A program made the position numbers and the translations under genes. The notes under the pieces are model-generated. The model was not told the DNA's origin and did no database searches. It worked only from the letters and a program-made list of their open reading frames with translations. A stretch of 64,000 nt of DNA, taken from positions 1 to 64,000 of the forward strand of contig JBBIJO010000005.1 in the NCBI GenBank assembly GCA_037445895.1, written 5' to 3'. Of the stretch, positions 18,084-27,207 are shown piece after piece (position 1 is the first letter of the stretch; every line of letters begins with the position of its first letter). Source of the stretch: JBBIJO01 sp037445895 (GTDB lineage Bacteria > Bacteroidota > Ignavibacteria > Kapaibacteriales > UBA2268).

Positions 18084-18109
18084 GGAAATGGGCTAGACAG
18101 CCCACTTCC
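18084..18109. terminator. Hairpin between convergent genes, possible terminator
   Basis: GGAA-a-TGGGCT, loop AGAC, AGCCCA-c-TTCC: a ten-pair stem with one internal mismatch, overlapping the last codons of the small lipoprotein frame. No clear U-tract on either strand, so it may act by another mechanism. Confidence 0.35.
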
Positions 18110-18305
18110 AAATTTCGTAGGTGTCATTTGTAAACTGCGCCCCTACTTTACAACTACAATCTTGTTTGTTCGGGGTTTGCTTCGGTAATTTATTACGCAA
18201 AAAATATACTCCAGTTGGAACATAACCGCAACTTCCTACAAGAGTCACCAAACTTGTTAATAATAACAAAAATAATGTGAACGATAAAGATACAAAATAT
18301 AACAT
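18093..18305 (-). CDS. Possible small lipoprotein
   Basis: The frame could start as far up as 18365, but an ATG at 18305 gives MLYFVSLSFTLFLLLLTSLV followed by TLVGSC, a good lipoprotein signal with Cys at residue 26. The mature part is about 45 residues with four more cysteines or hydroxyl-rich segments (QDCSCKVG) and no known family. The reading frame is short and the ribosome site is unclear, so it could be chance in a gap, but the signal-peptide pattern is unlikely by accident. It lies downstream of no gene on its strand and 120 bases after the tryptophanase stop. Confidence 0.4.
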   Translation of the reverse strand: MLYFVSLSFTLFLLLLTSLVTLVGSCGYVPTGVYFLRNKLPKQTPNKQDCSCKVGAQFTNDTYEIWKWAV

Positions 18306-18428
18306 TGTTTTATTTGAACCATTGGAAATATCCATCATTCTTATGGAAGTGGGATATTTTACCAAATACTAAAATACTATACAATTATTCAAAATCGAAA
18401 TTTCGGGAAAAGCTCTTTTTTTGCTTAA

Positions 18429-19793
18429 TCATACATAATCTAAATGCGCTGTGAAATGTCGCAAATAAGGAGCCTCCCAAGTAATTTTCATTCCTCGTAA
18501 ATTTTCCCTCTTGCTATAAACAGTAGCAACGACTTCTGCTACATATTCTAAATGGCTTTTTGTGTAAACCCTTCGAGGGATAGCAAGCCGAACTAATTCC
18601 ATTTTCCTTTCCCCAAGATTGCTTTCTTCGCCGGCTTTACCGAACATTAAGGAACCGATTTCTACGGTGCGAATGCCACCATCAAGATAAATTTCGCATG
18701 CGATAGATTGTCCCGGAAATTGCTCGCTCGGAATATGTGGGGCAAACCTTCTCGCATCGAGATAAACAGCATGGCCACCGGTTGGAACTAAAATCGGGAC
18801 ATCATTAGAAAGCAACATATCCCCAAGATACTGGACCTGTTGAATACGATATTCCAGATACTTTTCGTCGAGAGCTTCTTTAAAACCAATTGCCAAAGCT
18901 TCTAAATCTCGTCGCGCCATTCCCCCATAAGTAAGAAAACCTTCGGTAACGATTAAAATTACTTTAGCTTTCTCCGCAATTTCATCAATATCGGTTGCAA
19001 TGAAACCACCAGTGTTGGACATACCATCTTTTTTGGCACTCATTATACATCCATCGGCATAGGAAAACATTTCTTTCGATATTTCAAGAATACTTTTATC
19101 GTTGTAACCACTTTCTCTTTGTTTGATAAAGTAGGCGTTTTCGGCAAAACGGCAACAATCAATAAAAAATGGTATCCCATACCTATGGGAAATTTCGCTT
19201 GCCCGACGAATGTTTTCCATCGAAACAGGTTGTCCCCCACCACTATTATTTGTTACGGTCATCATTACCATTGGAATACTTTCGGTCCCATAAGTTTTTA
19301 ACGTATATTCTAACCGACTCAAATCCATATTCCCTTTGAAATCGGCAACTACATCCGTTTGCAACCCAATAGAAGTCGGCAAATCGAGAGCTTTGGCGCC
19401 TGTATATTCAATATTCACCCGAGTTGTATCGAAATGAGTATTGCTTGGAATTACTTTACCTTTCCCGGCAACAATCGAGAATAAAATCCTTTCGGCTGCA
19501 CGTCCTTGATGAGTTGGGATAACATTTTTAAAACCGGTAATTTCCTTAACAACTTCTTCGAATTTGTAATAACTTTTGGAACCAGCATAGGCTTCGTCGC
19601 TATCCATAATTGCAGACCACTGCTTTGAACTCATAGCAGTTGTTCCACTATCAGTAAGTAAATCAATAGTAACATCGTCGGAACGAAGGTAGAACAAATT
19701 ATAGTAGGATTCGGAAAGTTTCTTCTCTCGATATTCTCGTGTGGTAATTGGTATTGTTTCGACCACTTTAATCCTAAAAGGCTCAAATTTCAT
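18429..19793 (-). CDS. tnaA: Tryptophanase (tryptophan indole-lyase)
   Basis: A 454-residue PLP enzyme of the beta-eliminating lyase family. LLTDSGT, PTHQGRAAE, DCCRFAENAYFIKQRE and SAKKDGM (PLP lysine probably K255) are visible. The family holds tryptophanase and tyrosine phenol-lyase, and overall this protein looks much like the latter. At the diagnostic sites it agrees with tryptophanase: FDTT (D122, where phenol-lyases have Thr), TVEIG (I379, where they have the phenol-binding Arg) and LRHFT (H446, where they have Phe). So the likely reaction is L-tryptophan to indole, pyruvate and ammonia. It appears monocistronic, with no tnaB permease or tnaC-like leader seen. Confidence 0.9.
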   Translation of the reverse strand: MKFEPFRIKVVETIPITTREYREKKLSESYYNLFYLRSDDVTIDLLTDSGTTAMSSKQWSAIMDSDEAYAGSKSYYKFEEVVKEITGFKNVIPTHQGRAAERILFSIVAGKGKVIPSNTHFDTTRVNIEYTGAKALDLPTSIGLQTDVVADFKGNMDLSRLEYTLKTYGTESIPMVMMTVTNNSGGGQPVSMENIRRASEISHRYGIPFFIDCCRFAENAYFIKQRESGYNDKSILEISKEMFSYADGCIMSAKKDGMSNTGGFIATDIDEIAEKAKVILIVTEGFLTYGGMARRDLEALAIGFKEALDEKYLEYRIQQVQYLGDMLLSNDVPILVPTGGHAVYLDARRFAPHIPSEQFPGQSIACEIYLDGGIRTVEIGSLMFGKAGEESNLGERKMELVRLAIPRRVYTKSHLEYVAEVVATVYSKRENLRGMKITWEAPYLRHFTAHLDYV

Positions 19794-19940
19794 ATCCGTT
19801 TCGGTTTAATTGAAAAAAATGCAAATTAACAATTTTCCTCTAAACGAAAGACTAAAACTTGCCATAGCATTGCTCAATGTATTTTTTGAATCCTGAGGAC
19901 AATAGGAAAATATAGTAAATTGATTCTTATCGCTTATATA

Positions 19941-19984
19941 CAAAAAGCGAAACAGCCGATAGATTCATCTGACTGCTTCGCTTT
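19941..19984 (-). terminator. Terminator of the HtrA gene
   Basis: Reading the - strand, AAAGCGAAGCAG pairs with CTGTTTCGCTTT (plus-strand arms 19944-19955 and 19973-19984, one G-U pair), followed by TTTTG. It lies 22 bases after the protease stop codon. Confidence 0.6.
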
Positions 19985-20005
19985 CGAACAATTACAACCA
20001 ATAAA

Positions 20006-21520
20006 TTACTTCTCTGGTATTTCGACCGCAACGATTGATTGAGAATCTTTATATTTAATTCTCATACGAACGATGTCGCCAGCCTTTTTCGAGTCAACTA
20101 TTTTCTCGAATTCTCGCACAGAACGAATATCTTTATCGTCCACCTTAGTTATTACACCTCCAGGCACCAATCCACGTTCCGAAGTAAGGGACCTTTTTGT
20201 AACCCGCATTAAAAACACACCATTTTCAGTCCCGAAAGCCTCCTTTTGTTCCGGCGTTAGAGGGGTAACCACAACTCCAAGCCTCTCAAGTGTTACTGGT
20301 TCCCCGGCTTTCGGTTCTTTTTGCGTATCGCTTTCGGCTATTGTTTCCTCGGATTCAAATGGTTCGAGTTTAACGTTTTTCTTTATCATTTTACCTTTTC
20401 TCCAAATCGAAAGCTCGACAGATTGTCCTGGACGTCGCTTTGCTATTTCTGTTTGAAGTTCATTAGAGGTTTTAACTTCTTTCCCATCGACTGCTAAAAT
20501 AACATCTTCGACTTCAATTCCAGATTTTTTTGCTGGACTATTATCTAAAACATCATTAACTATGGCACCACTTACTTTGTCGAGCCCCAAAGATTTAGCA
20601 AGGGTTTCGTCAACACTTCGTATTAACACACCAAGCCGAGCTCGGTTGAATTTTCCACTTTTTATAATTTCAGAAACAACGCTTCGAACAAGGTCAACAG
20701 GAATTGCGAAACCATAGCCAATATAAGAACCCGTTTTAGTTGCTATTGCTGTATTAATCCCAATCAAAGAGCCATTAAGGTTGAAAAGCCCTCCCCCACT
20801 ATTGCCGGGATTAATCGGAGCATCGGTTTGGATAAAATTCTCGATTGCAGCATTGGACTGTTGCAACGAAAGCCCTCCGCGTCCAATTGCACTAACAATA
20901 CCAGATGTAACTGTGGAACTTAACCCTAATGGATTACCAACTGCAATAACCAACTCACCTATCTTGACATCATCAATATTACCTAAATGCACAGGTTTAA
21001 AACCATCGCCATCAATTTTAATAACTGCAAGATCTGTAAGTTTGTCAGTTCCAATTACCTTTGCTTTGTATTCTTTTCTGTCGTATGTTGTAATCCGAAT
21101 TTCATCGGCATTTTCAATTACATGATTATTAGTAATTATGTAACCATCGGAAGTTATAAATACGCCACTGCCAACAGCCGACATTTCCATATCGTCATCG
21201 TTGTGAAACTTAAAAAATTCGTCCCAATCGTCGAAAAACTTTCTAAAGTCACGGAAAAATGGTGAAGAACTGGATTTATCAGACGATGGGTTAATCTTAA
21301 TTTTAACACTCACGACCGATGGAACAACTGCTTCAGCAGCGGATTGAAAAGCATCGTTTAAAGATTTAATAGTTGGATTCATCTCGACGGGGGGCCTTGC
21401 CGCTCCAATATCTTGCTGAGCAAAAATTTGCCCTTTAAAAACAGTAAAATATAAAATTAACGAAGCAACAAGAACACCGCTCGAAATAAGACCAAAATTC
21501 AAAAGCTTTTTGTTTTTCAT
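20006..21520 (-). CDS. HtrA/DegP periplasmic serine protease
   Basis: A 504-residue DegP-type protease and chaperone for misfolded envelope proteins. An N-terminal membrane anchor or signal (about residues 9-28) is followed by the trypsin-like domain with the catalytic triad His133 (NNHVIENA), Asp163 (TDLAVI) and Ser241 (NPGNSGGG). Two PDZ domains follow (about 300-395 and 415-500). The loop near 80-115 is rich in Phe, Asp and Ser and matches the variable LA-loop region. The ATG is preceded by GGAGG, one of the strongest ribosome sites here. A terminator follows. It is downstream of the SBBP gene by 80 bases and may have its own promoter. Confidence 0.95.
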   Translation of the reverse strand: MKNKKLLNFGLISSGVLVASLILYFTVFKGQIFAQQDIGAARPPVEMNPTIKSLNDAFQSAAEAVVPSVVSVKIKINPSSDKSSSSPFFRDFRKFFDDWDEFFKFHNDDDMEMSAVGSGVFITSDGYIITNNHVIENADEIRITTYDRKEYKAKVIGTDKLTDLAVIKIDGDGFKPVHLGNIDDVKIGELVIAVGNPLGLSSTVTSGIVSAIGRGGLSLQQSNAAIENFIQTDAPINPGNSGGGLFNLNGSLIGINTAIATKTGSYIGYGFAIPVDLVRSVVSEIIKSGKFNRARLGVLIRSVDETLAKSLGLDKVSGAIVNDVLDNSPAKKSGIEVEDVILAVDGKEVKTSNELQTEIAKRRPGQSVELSIWRKGKMIKKNVKLEPFESEETIAESDTQKEPKAGEPVTLERLGVVVTPLTPEQKEAFGTENGVFLMRVTKRSLTSERGLVPGGVITKVDDKDIRSVREFEKIVDSKKAGDIVRMRIKYKDSQSIVAVEIPEK

Positions 21521-21600
21521 AAAAAAACCTCCAAATTAAAAATTTGCAAAAATTATAACGAAAGTATGCTAAGATTATTTAAACAGAATAAATTAAAAAC

Positions 21601-23244
21601 TCAGTGCTTAATGAAAAAGGTTGAATTTTGGTCGATTCGAAGGAAGTAAATTCCGGGAGGCAAAAAATCAATGTTAATAAATATTCCCCCACTGCCCACA
21701 AGTTGGGAAAAGACACATCCACCGACTAAATTGTAAATTCTCAACTCTTTATTTTTATCTGCAAACGATGTATTAACTATAATATAGTCCTCCGAAGGAT
21801 TAGGTAAGCAACTAATTGCACTAGTTGTCGTCGGCAACTCAAAATGAATATCGGATAATTTTGGATTCAGCTTCCCTACAAATATATTTGAATAACCATA
21901 ATTGTAAAGATTATACTTACTAAAATATATGTATTTACTCTCGAAGTTACCTGTTTGGAAAACATTACCATTCCTATCGACAGCAATATCGAAGCTTTGA
22001 TCCTCGTCGTTACCACCAGCACTCCTAACCCAAACACAGTTACCAAAATCATCGAACTTCGCAACATAAACGTCAGAAGACAATTCTTCTGAGTAATTGG
22101 TTACCGCCACATTACCAAAAGCCAAATTTTTGCTTGCAAAATACCCTCCCAAATAAATGTAACCATTACTATAAATCAGAGATTTACCATAATCGTCTAT
22201 ATCTTCGCCAAAAGAATTTGCCCACAAAAGATTTCCATTCTTATCAAACTTAGCTAAAACAATATCATAACTTCCTTTGTTCGAAACAAGATAGTCTGCA
22301 AGATGAAGTTCTTCGCTTTGGAATTCTCCAGCAATAAAGACATTGCCATCGTCATCTGTTGTAACGGTATTAGCCCAATCTTTTTCAGAGCCATAACCTC
22401 CCCGACTCCAAAGTACGTTACCCTCTGAATCATATTTGACAATAAAAATATCGGAGTAACCCCAATTTACAAGTGTATCGTTACCGAAACCAATCTTATT
22501 ACTATTGAAAGAACCCACAACAATAACATTACCTTCCTGGTCGGTTGCAATTGAATGAGCTTGTTCGAAGGAAACTCCCCCCGCTTTCCTCGCCCAAATT
22601 GGATTTCCTAATGCAGATATTTTAGCAACGAAAATATCAGTGATACCAGAAAACCCACCGCCAAAATTCCGCAAAGTATCTGAGCCAAAAATAAGAGAAG
22701 TCCCCGAAAAACTTCCACCAATCACAATATTATTTTGCATATCGGTAGTTACGGAAGTTGGCTCTTCGTAGGATTGACTACCGAAGCTCGTAGCCCAAAT
22801 CACATCGCCAGCCAAGGTCAATTTACAAATAAATATATCGCTACCGCCTTTATTATCTAAATTAAAATTCATAAAAGACAACGAAGAACTTTCGAATGTC
22901 CCCGAACAAATTAGATTCTGGTCTCTATCTATAGAAAGTGCAATTGCTCTATCGTTTCCATCCCCCCCATAGGTTTTTGCCCAAAGGAGATTTCCGCTAT
23001 TATCGAGTTTTATTAAAAAAATATCTTCGCCGCCTTTATTTACGAAAGTGAACGATGAAAAACTGATATTTGGACTATTAAAATATCCGGCAACATATAC
23101 ATTCCCTTGATTATCTGTCGCAATAGCCGAAGAATAATCGAAGTCGAAACCTTTAGCTCCAAAAGCCCATTCCCAATCCTGAGCAAAACTTATTGTTACA
23201 AGTAAAATAGAGGTCATCAATACAAAAAACACTGTTTTGAACAC
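21601..23244 (-). CDS. Secreted SBBP-repeat beta-propeller with T9SS sorting domain
   Basis: I prefer the GTG at 23244 (after GAGGT), giving a signal peptide (VFFVLMTSILLVTISFAQ); the frame opens at a TTG 15 bases earlier. The body has about eight SBBP-type repeats, each with GNVYVAGYF, a D-I-x-L/V-K-x-D/N block and GNxLWAxxxGG, a seven- or eight-bladed propeller pattern. The last ~75 residues (LPNPSEDYIIV ... GIYFLRID) are a T9SS C-terminal sorting domain, so it should be exported to the cell surface. Its role is unknown; such propellers bind carbohydrates or proteins. It starts 34 bases after the phosphorylase stop, so the two probably share a transcript. Confidence 0.85.
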   Translation of the reverse strand: MFKTVFFVLMTSILLVTISFAQDWEWAFGAKGFDFDYSSAIATDNQGNVYVAGYFNSPNISFSSFTFVNKGGEDIFLIKLDNSGNLLWAKTYGGDGNDRAIALSIDRDQNLICSGTFESSSLSFMNFNLDNKGGSDIFICKLTLAGDVIWATSFGSQSYEEPTSVTTDMQNNIVIGGSFSGTSLIFGSDTLRNFGGGFSGITDIFVAKISALGNPIWARKAGGVSFEQAHSIATDQEGNVIVVGSFNSNKIGFGNDTLVNWGYSDIFIVKYDSEGNVLWSRGGYGSEKDWANTVTTDDDGNVFIAGEFQSEELHLADYLVSNKGSYDIVLAKFDKNGNLLWANSFGEDIDDYGKSLIYSNGYIYLGGYFASKNLAFGNVAVTNYSEELSSDVYVAKFDDFGNCVWVRSAGGNDEDQSFDIAVDRNGNVFQTGNFESKYIYFSKYNLYNYGYSNIFVGKLNPKLSDIHFELPTTTSAISCLPNPSEDYIIVNTSFADKNKELRIYNLVGGCVFSQLVGSGGIFINIDFLPPGIYFLRIDQNSTFFIKH

Positions 23245-23278
23245 AAGTACCTCGCTCAAATATTAGACAAGTGAATTT

Positions 23279-25840
23279 CTATTGCGAACCATTAGCCCAA
23301 AGGCAAAACAAGTCTTGTGGGTTTACCAATAATTGGTGTTTGGGCATAACACGAACGGTAAATCCCTGTTGGCCAGTTCCAGTACAGAAATATGAGCCTT
23401 CGTAATAATAAACATTGCCTTCGTTTCTTGTAAGGAACAATGTTTCCCAATTTGTATCCAACATATATCCGTGTGGGTCAAGGGAGCCATAATAGACATG
23501 GACCTCGACGTCTTCGGGTCTAAGTTTCCCTAAACTTAATTTAGCACTCACTTTTATCGGTTTCCCAACAAAAGCTTCGCCTTCGTCTCCGAATCCAACT
23601 TCGATAATTTGCACACCCTTCCATTCTGCACGAATAAAATCTTTCCAGTCTTTGAATTCTTTTGCAACTTTTGCTGAATCTCGAGTTAATTTATAAAAAT
23701 TTTCGAAAGCCGGAATATAAAATTTCATAGCATATTCCTTCACCATTCTTGTTGCAGAAAAGTTCCCAGCCACAGTCCTAATAGAATTCTTCATAAATTG
23801 GACCCATCGTTCAGGGATTCGACTAATGCGAGAACGGTCGTAGAAAAGAGGAACAATCTCTTGCTCTATAATATCATAAAGAGCGTTGGATTCTATTACT
23901 TCCTGTTCATTCACATTGGTATATTCTTCGCCGTGACCGATAGCAAACCCATTGGTACTATCGAACGCTTCATCCCACCAACCATCGAGAATACTTAGAT
24001 TCACTGTCCCGTTGAGCGCAGCTTTCATCCCACTTGTTCCGCTCGCTTCCAAGGGCCGAATAGGTGTATTCAACCAAACATCACACCCTTTAACGAGAAG
24101 ACGTGCAATAACCATATCGTAATCTTCAAGAAATACGACATAACGCTCTAAACCATAATCCCGAACTTTATGAATAATATTTTGAATCATTTCCTTCCCT
24201 TGGTTATCGTGTGGATGGGCTTTCCCAGCAATTATAATTTGCACAGGTCGTTCGGAATTTGTAAGAATAGCTTTCAATCTATCCATATCGCGGAACAGCA
24301 GTGTGGCTCGTTTGTATCCGGCAAATCTTCTTGCAAATCCAATAGTCAAAGCATCAGGATCTAGGTAATCATTAATTTTATTAAGTTGTTCCGGCGATAA
24401 GAAGCCCTTTTGTCTTTGTTTCAAGTAGTTTCGAGCAAAAAGAACAAGCCGAACACGACGCCGTTGTTTTTCCCGCCACAATTCCTCGGATGAAATCATT
24501 TCAATTTGTTCCCAAAGTTCCTGGTTATCTGTTTCAGTCCGCCAACGAGGGGAAAGATAACGGTCGTAAAGTTCCGCGAATTCTCTTGCAACCCAAGTCA
24601 ATGTATGCACGCCATTAGTAATATGGGAAATTGGTATTTCATCATCTGGAATATTTTTCCACAAATCTCGCCACATACGGCGCGCAACCATACCATGTAA
24701 TCGGCTTACACCGTTTCGATAACTCGACAGTCTCAATCCAAGCACCGTCATAGAAAATCCTTCGGTTGAGTTGAAGGGATTTACTTGACCTAAAGACAAT
24801 AATTCCTCCATTGAAATCCCAACTTCTGTAATATACTTGGCAAAGTACTTCTTTACCAACTCCTGTTCAAAAACTTCATTACCAGCTGGAACAGGTGTAT
24901 GCGTTGTAAAAACTGTCGTCCCAATAACAATTTGTTTGGCAGAGCGGAAATCGAGATTATACTTATGTATATACTGACGGATCCGCTCGAAAAGGGCAAA
25001 TGCAGCATGTCCTTCGTTTAAATGACATACCTCTGGCTCAATCCCAATTGCCTTCAAGGCTTTAAAGCCTCCCATTCCAAGGATGATTTCTTGCTGGATA
25101 CGAGTTTCCCGTGTGCCTCCATAAAGTTGGTCGGTGATATCCCTGTATTCAATTGATGTATTTTTGTCGATATTAGTATCTAAAAGGAAAAGATGAATTT
25201 TACCGACTTCCATTCGCCAAACTTGTGCATAAACTTTTCCTAATGGAAAATCCAAATCTATAATCAATGGGTCACCATTTTTGTCGCGTTGAACAAACAG
25301 CGGCATTGAATAAAAATCATTGGCGATATTTAGTTCATTTTGCCATCCACTTTGAGTTAGTTTCTGCCGAAAATATCCTTGCTGATACAGAAGACCAATA
25401 CCAACAAATGGCAATGCCAAATCGCTTGCACTTTTCAAATGATCCCCCGAAAGCACACCCAAACCACCAGAATAATTGGGAAAACTTTCGTTGATTCCAT
25501 ATTCCGGACTCAAATAGGCAATCGTTCCTTCACTCTCAATTGAAAGGGAATCGAACCATCCTTCCGATTCAAGATACCTACGAAAATTATCGTAAACAGA
25601 ATCAAGAAAAGCAACGAACTCTTTCGACGAAGCAAGTTCTTCCAACTCTTCTTGACGAAGCCTATTAATTAAAAGCACCGGATTATGATTTACCTCATCC
25701 CAAAGCCTGTTGTTTATTCGAATAAACAATTCTTTAGCATTATTGTTCCAACACCACCAAAGATTATAAGCAATTTCTTTCAATTTCGCTATACGTTGGG
25801 GCAGTTTCGCTGTTACAATAAATGTCTTAACTGGTTTCAT
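23279..25840 (-). CDS. glgP: Alpha-glucan (glycogen/maltodextrin) phosphorylase
   Basis: The open frame starts at a TTG (25858), but ATG 25840 has AAAGG at the right distance and gives the expected N-terminus. The roughly 853-residue protein belongs to the long alpha-glucan phosphorylase group (GT35) with an N-terminal DUF3417-like domain. Visible are NLWWCWN near residue 30, YLSPEYGINESFPNYSGGLG (~110-130), LNEGHAA, FARRFAGYKRA and EASGTSGMKAALNG, which contains the PLP lysine. It degrades glycogen to glucose-1-phosphate. Divergent from tsaC by 83 bases; the following gene encodes a secreted propeller. Confidence 0.95.
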   Translation of the reverse strand: MKPVKTFIVTAKLPQRIAKLKEIAYNLWWCWNNNAKELFIRINNRLWDEVNHNPVLLINRLRQEELEELASSKEFVAFLDSVYDNFRRYLESEGWFDSLSIESEGTIAYLSPEYGINESFPNYSGGLGVLSGDHLKSASDLALPFVGIGLLYQQGYFRQKLTQSGWQNELNIANDFYSMPLFVQRDKNGDPLIIDLDFPLGKVYAQVWRMEVGKIHLFLLDTNIDKNTSIEYRDITDQLYGGTRETRIQQEIILGMGGFKALKAIGIEPEVCHLNEGHAAFALFERIRQYIHKYNLDFRSAKQIVIGTTVFTTHTPVPAGNEVFEQELVKKYFAKYITEVGISMEELLSLGQVNPFNSTEGFSMTVLGLRLSSYRNGVSRLHGMVARRMWRDLWKNIPDDEIPISHITNGVHTLTWVAREFAELYDRYLSPRWRTETDNQELWEQIEMISSEELWREKQRRRVRLVLFARNYLKQRQKGFLSPEQLNKINDYLDPDALTIGFARRFAGYKRATLLFRDMDRLKAILTNSERPVQIIIAGKAHPHDNQGKEMIQNIIHKVRDYGLERYVVFLEDYDMVIARLLVKGCDVWLNTPIRPLEASGTSGMKAALNGTVNLSILDGWWDEAFDSTNGFAIGHGEEYTNVNEQEVIESNALYDIIEQEIVPLFYDRSRISRIPERWVQFMKNSIRTVAGNFSATRMVKEYAMKFYIPAFENFYKLTRDSAKVAKEFKDWKDFIRAEWKGVQIIEVGFGDEGEAFVGKPIKVSAKLSLGKLRPEDVEVHVYYGSLDPHGYMLDTNWETLFLTRNEGNVYYYEGSYFCTGTGQQGFTVRVMPKHQLLVNPQDLFCLWANGSQ

Positions 25841-25923
25841 AGAGCCTTTACAATTCAAAAATATTTATAAAATAGATTTAAAAATTATTAAATTAATCTT
25901 TTTTAAACAAATATAAAACATCA

Positions 25924-26547
25924 ATGTTTGGTATAAAGAATAATATTCTTAAAGCAGTTGAAATTTTAGACAAAGGTGGTATCGTAGCATTTCCTACTGA
26001 TACTGTTTATGGAATAGGCTGTGATATTTTCAACGAGACCGCAGTACAAAAAATTTTTCGTTTAAAACAAAGAGAGTTCACAAAACCACTCGCAGCACAT
26101 ATCGGCTCCTTCGACCAAATACATAATATTGCCGATATTTCCCACCACTTGTTCCATATACTTTCGAGCAAATTCCTTCCGGGTCCTCTTGCAATTATTT
26201 TACCTAAAAAAGAAATTATCAATGATGGTGTTACTGCAGGATTTAAGTCAATATCTATTCGTTTCCCCGATTGCAGAGAAGCAATTGAACTTGCCTTGGG
26301 GTTGGGAAGACCAATTGCAGCAACATCGGCTAATCCTTCAGGCTTACCATCGGCTATTCACCACAACGATGTTAAAAGCTATTTCGGAGAAAAAGTGGAT
26401 TACATAATCGAATCGGGTTTCACGAAATTTAGACAAGAAAGCACTATTATTGATTTATCCACCGAAGAACCTCTAATTCGACGAGTAGGATACATCGAAC
26501 CCGAAACAATCGAAAAAGCAATTGGAATGAAAGTCAAAGTCCTTTGA
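25924..26547 (+). CDS. L-threonylcarbamoyladenylate synthase (TsaC/Sua5 family)
   Basis: A 207-residue YrdC-domain protein, the length of TsaC/YwlC without the extra Sua5 domain. It makes threonylcarbamoyl-AMP for the universal t6A37 tRNA modification. The N-terminal GGIVAFPTDTVYGIGCD binds substrate, KxR-type RLKQREFTKPLA and the pocket segments PGPLAIILP, ISIRFPDC and AATSANPSG are present in order. It stands alone between a divergent glgP and a 340-base gap. Start ATG 25924 lacks a clear Shine-Dalgarno site, as is common here. Confidence 0.95.
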   Translation: MFGIKNNILKAVEILDKGGIVAFPTDTVYGIGCDIFNETAVQKIFRLKQREFTKPLAAHIGSFDQIHNIADISHHLFHILSSKFLPGPLAIILPKKEIINDGVTAGFKSISIRFPDCREAIELALGLGRPIAATSANPSGLPSAIHHNDVKSYFGEKVDYIIESGFTKFRQESTIIDLSTEEPLIRRVGYIEPETIEKAIGMKVKVL

Positions 26548-26889
26548 AGTCCTTATCGCTAAAAAATTTATTGAATAAAATACAACACTTTTTATTACTG
26601 TTCAAAAGTTTTCACATTCGGAAAGAACAAATATATTAACCAAAATAGTTGAACCATAGAAAAATATTTTATACTTGTCCTTTCCTACTGCTCCTGCATT
26701 TCGCAAAAAGTAATTAATTCTTCTTAACACACAAAAAATACTAAATATTTCTGCAATAGGCATACGATAGCTATTTTCAAAAAAGAATAACCGAATAGCA
26801 GCTTACATCGAAGTATTCGGGTTTTTGACTCCGCTCAAAATAACTAAATTATAATTATCTAATTTCGGAAAATCTTCATTCAACAATAA
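26548..26889. other. Gene-free gap with a terminator-like hairpin and repeat relic
   Basis: No supported gene in these 342 bases. At 26791-26820, CCGAATA pairs with TATTCGG (16-base loop), followed on the + strand by GTTTTTG, a possible terminator for tsaC though it is 240 bases past the stop. Overlapping it, the - strand from about 26850 to 26820 reads TTATTTTGAGCGGAGTCAAA, like the GTCATTTCGAGCGGAGTCGA dispersed repeat of many Bacteroidota. The rest is AT-rich with no recognisable element. Confidence 0.45.
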
Positions 26890-27195
26890 TTATTGCAAGA
26901 GATAGTCCACTACTTTCACATCTTCGACTCGTTTCATAATAAATTCAAGTACTTTGGCGTGGTCGGGGTGATTCCGGTAAACCAAAAAATCCTCAACAGA
27001 CTTAAACGAGGCAACTACAACCAAATCATAAGCTCGAGGGTCATTAAAAGAATTGATACCAACTTCGTATCCTAATATTTGCGGGATTATATTTGGTAAC
27101 ATTTCTAACTGCTGTTTGGCAAGTTGAGTATTTTCTTCTTTCGAGCTTCCTTCGGCAAATTCACTGAACTTAAATATAACTATATGTTTAAACAT
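26890..27195 (-). CDS. Dabb-family (stress-responsive A/B barrel) protein
   Basis: A 101-residue single-domain protein. FKHIVIFKF at the start, GYEVGINSFNDPRAYDLVVVASF in the middle and YRNHPDHAKVLEFI near the end are the signature of the Dabb alpha-beta barrel, usually a dimer. Family members range from stress proteins to enzymes acting on polyketide-like rings, so no reaction can be assigned. It starts 12 bases after the stop of the large secreted propeller on the same strand and is probably cotranscribed with it, though a functional link is unlikely. Confidence 0.85.
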   Translation of the reverse strand: MFKHIVIFKFSEFAEGSSKEENTQLAKQQLEMLPNIIPQILGYEVGINSFNDPRAYDLVVVASFKSVEDFLVYRNHPDHAKVLEFIMKRVEDVKVVDYLLQ

Positions 27196-27207
27196 CCTGT
27201 ATCATCA

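Noticed and set aside
20073..20456. 127-codon antisense frame over the HtrA PDZ domains
   Set aside because: The protease is intact on the - strand; the antisense frame is Ser/Phe-rich noise.
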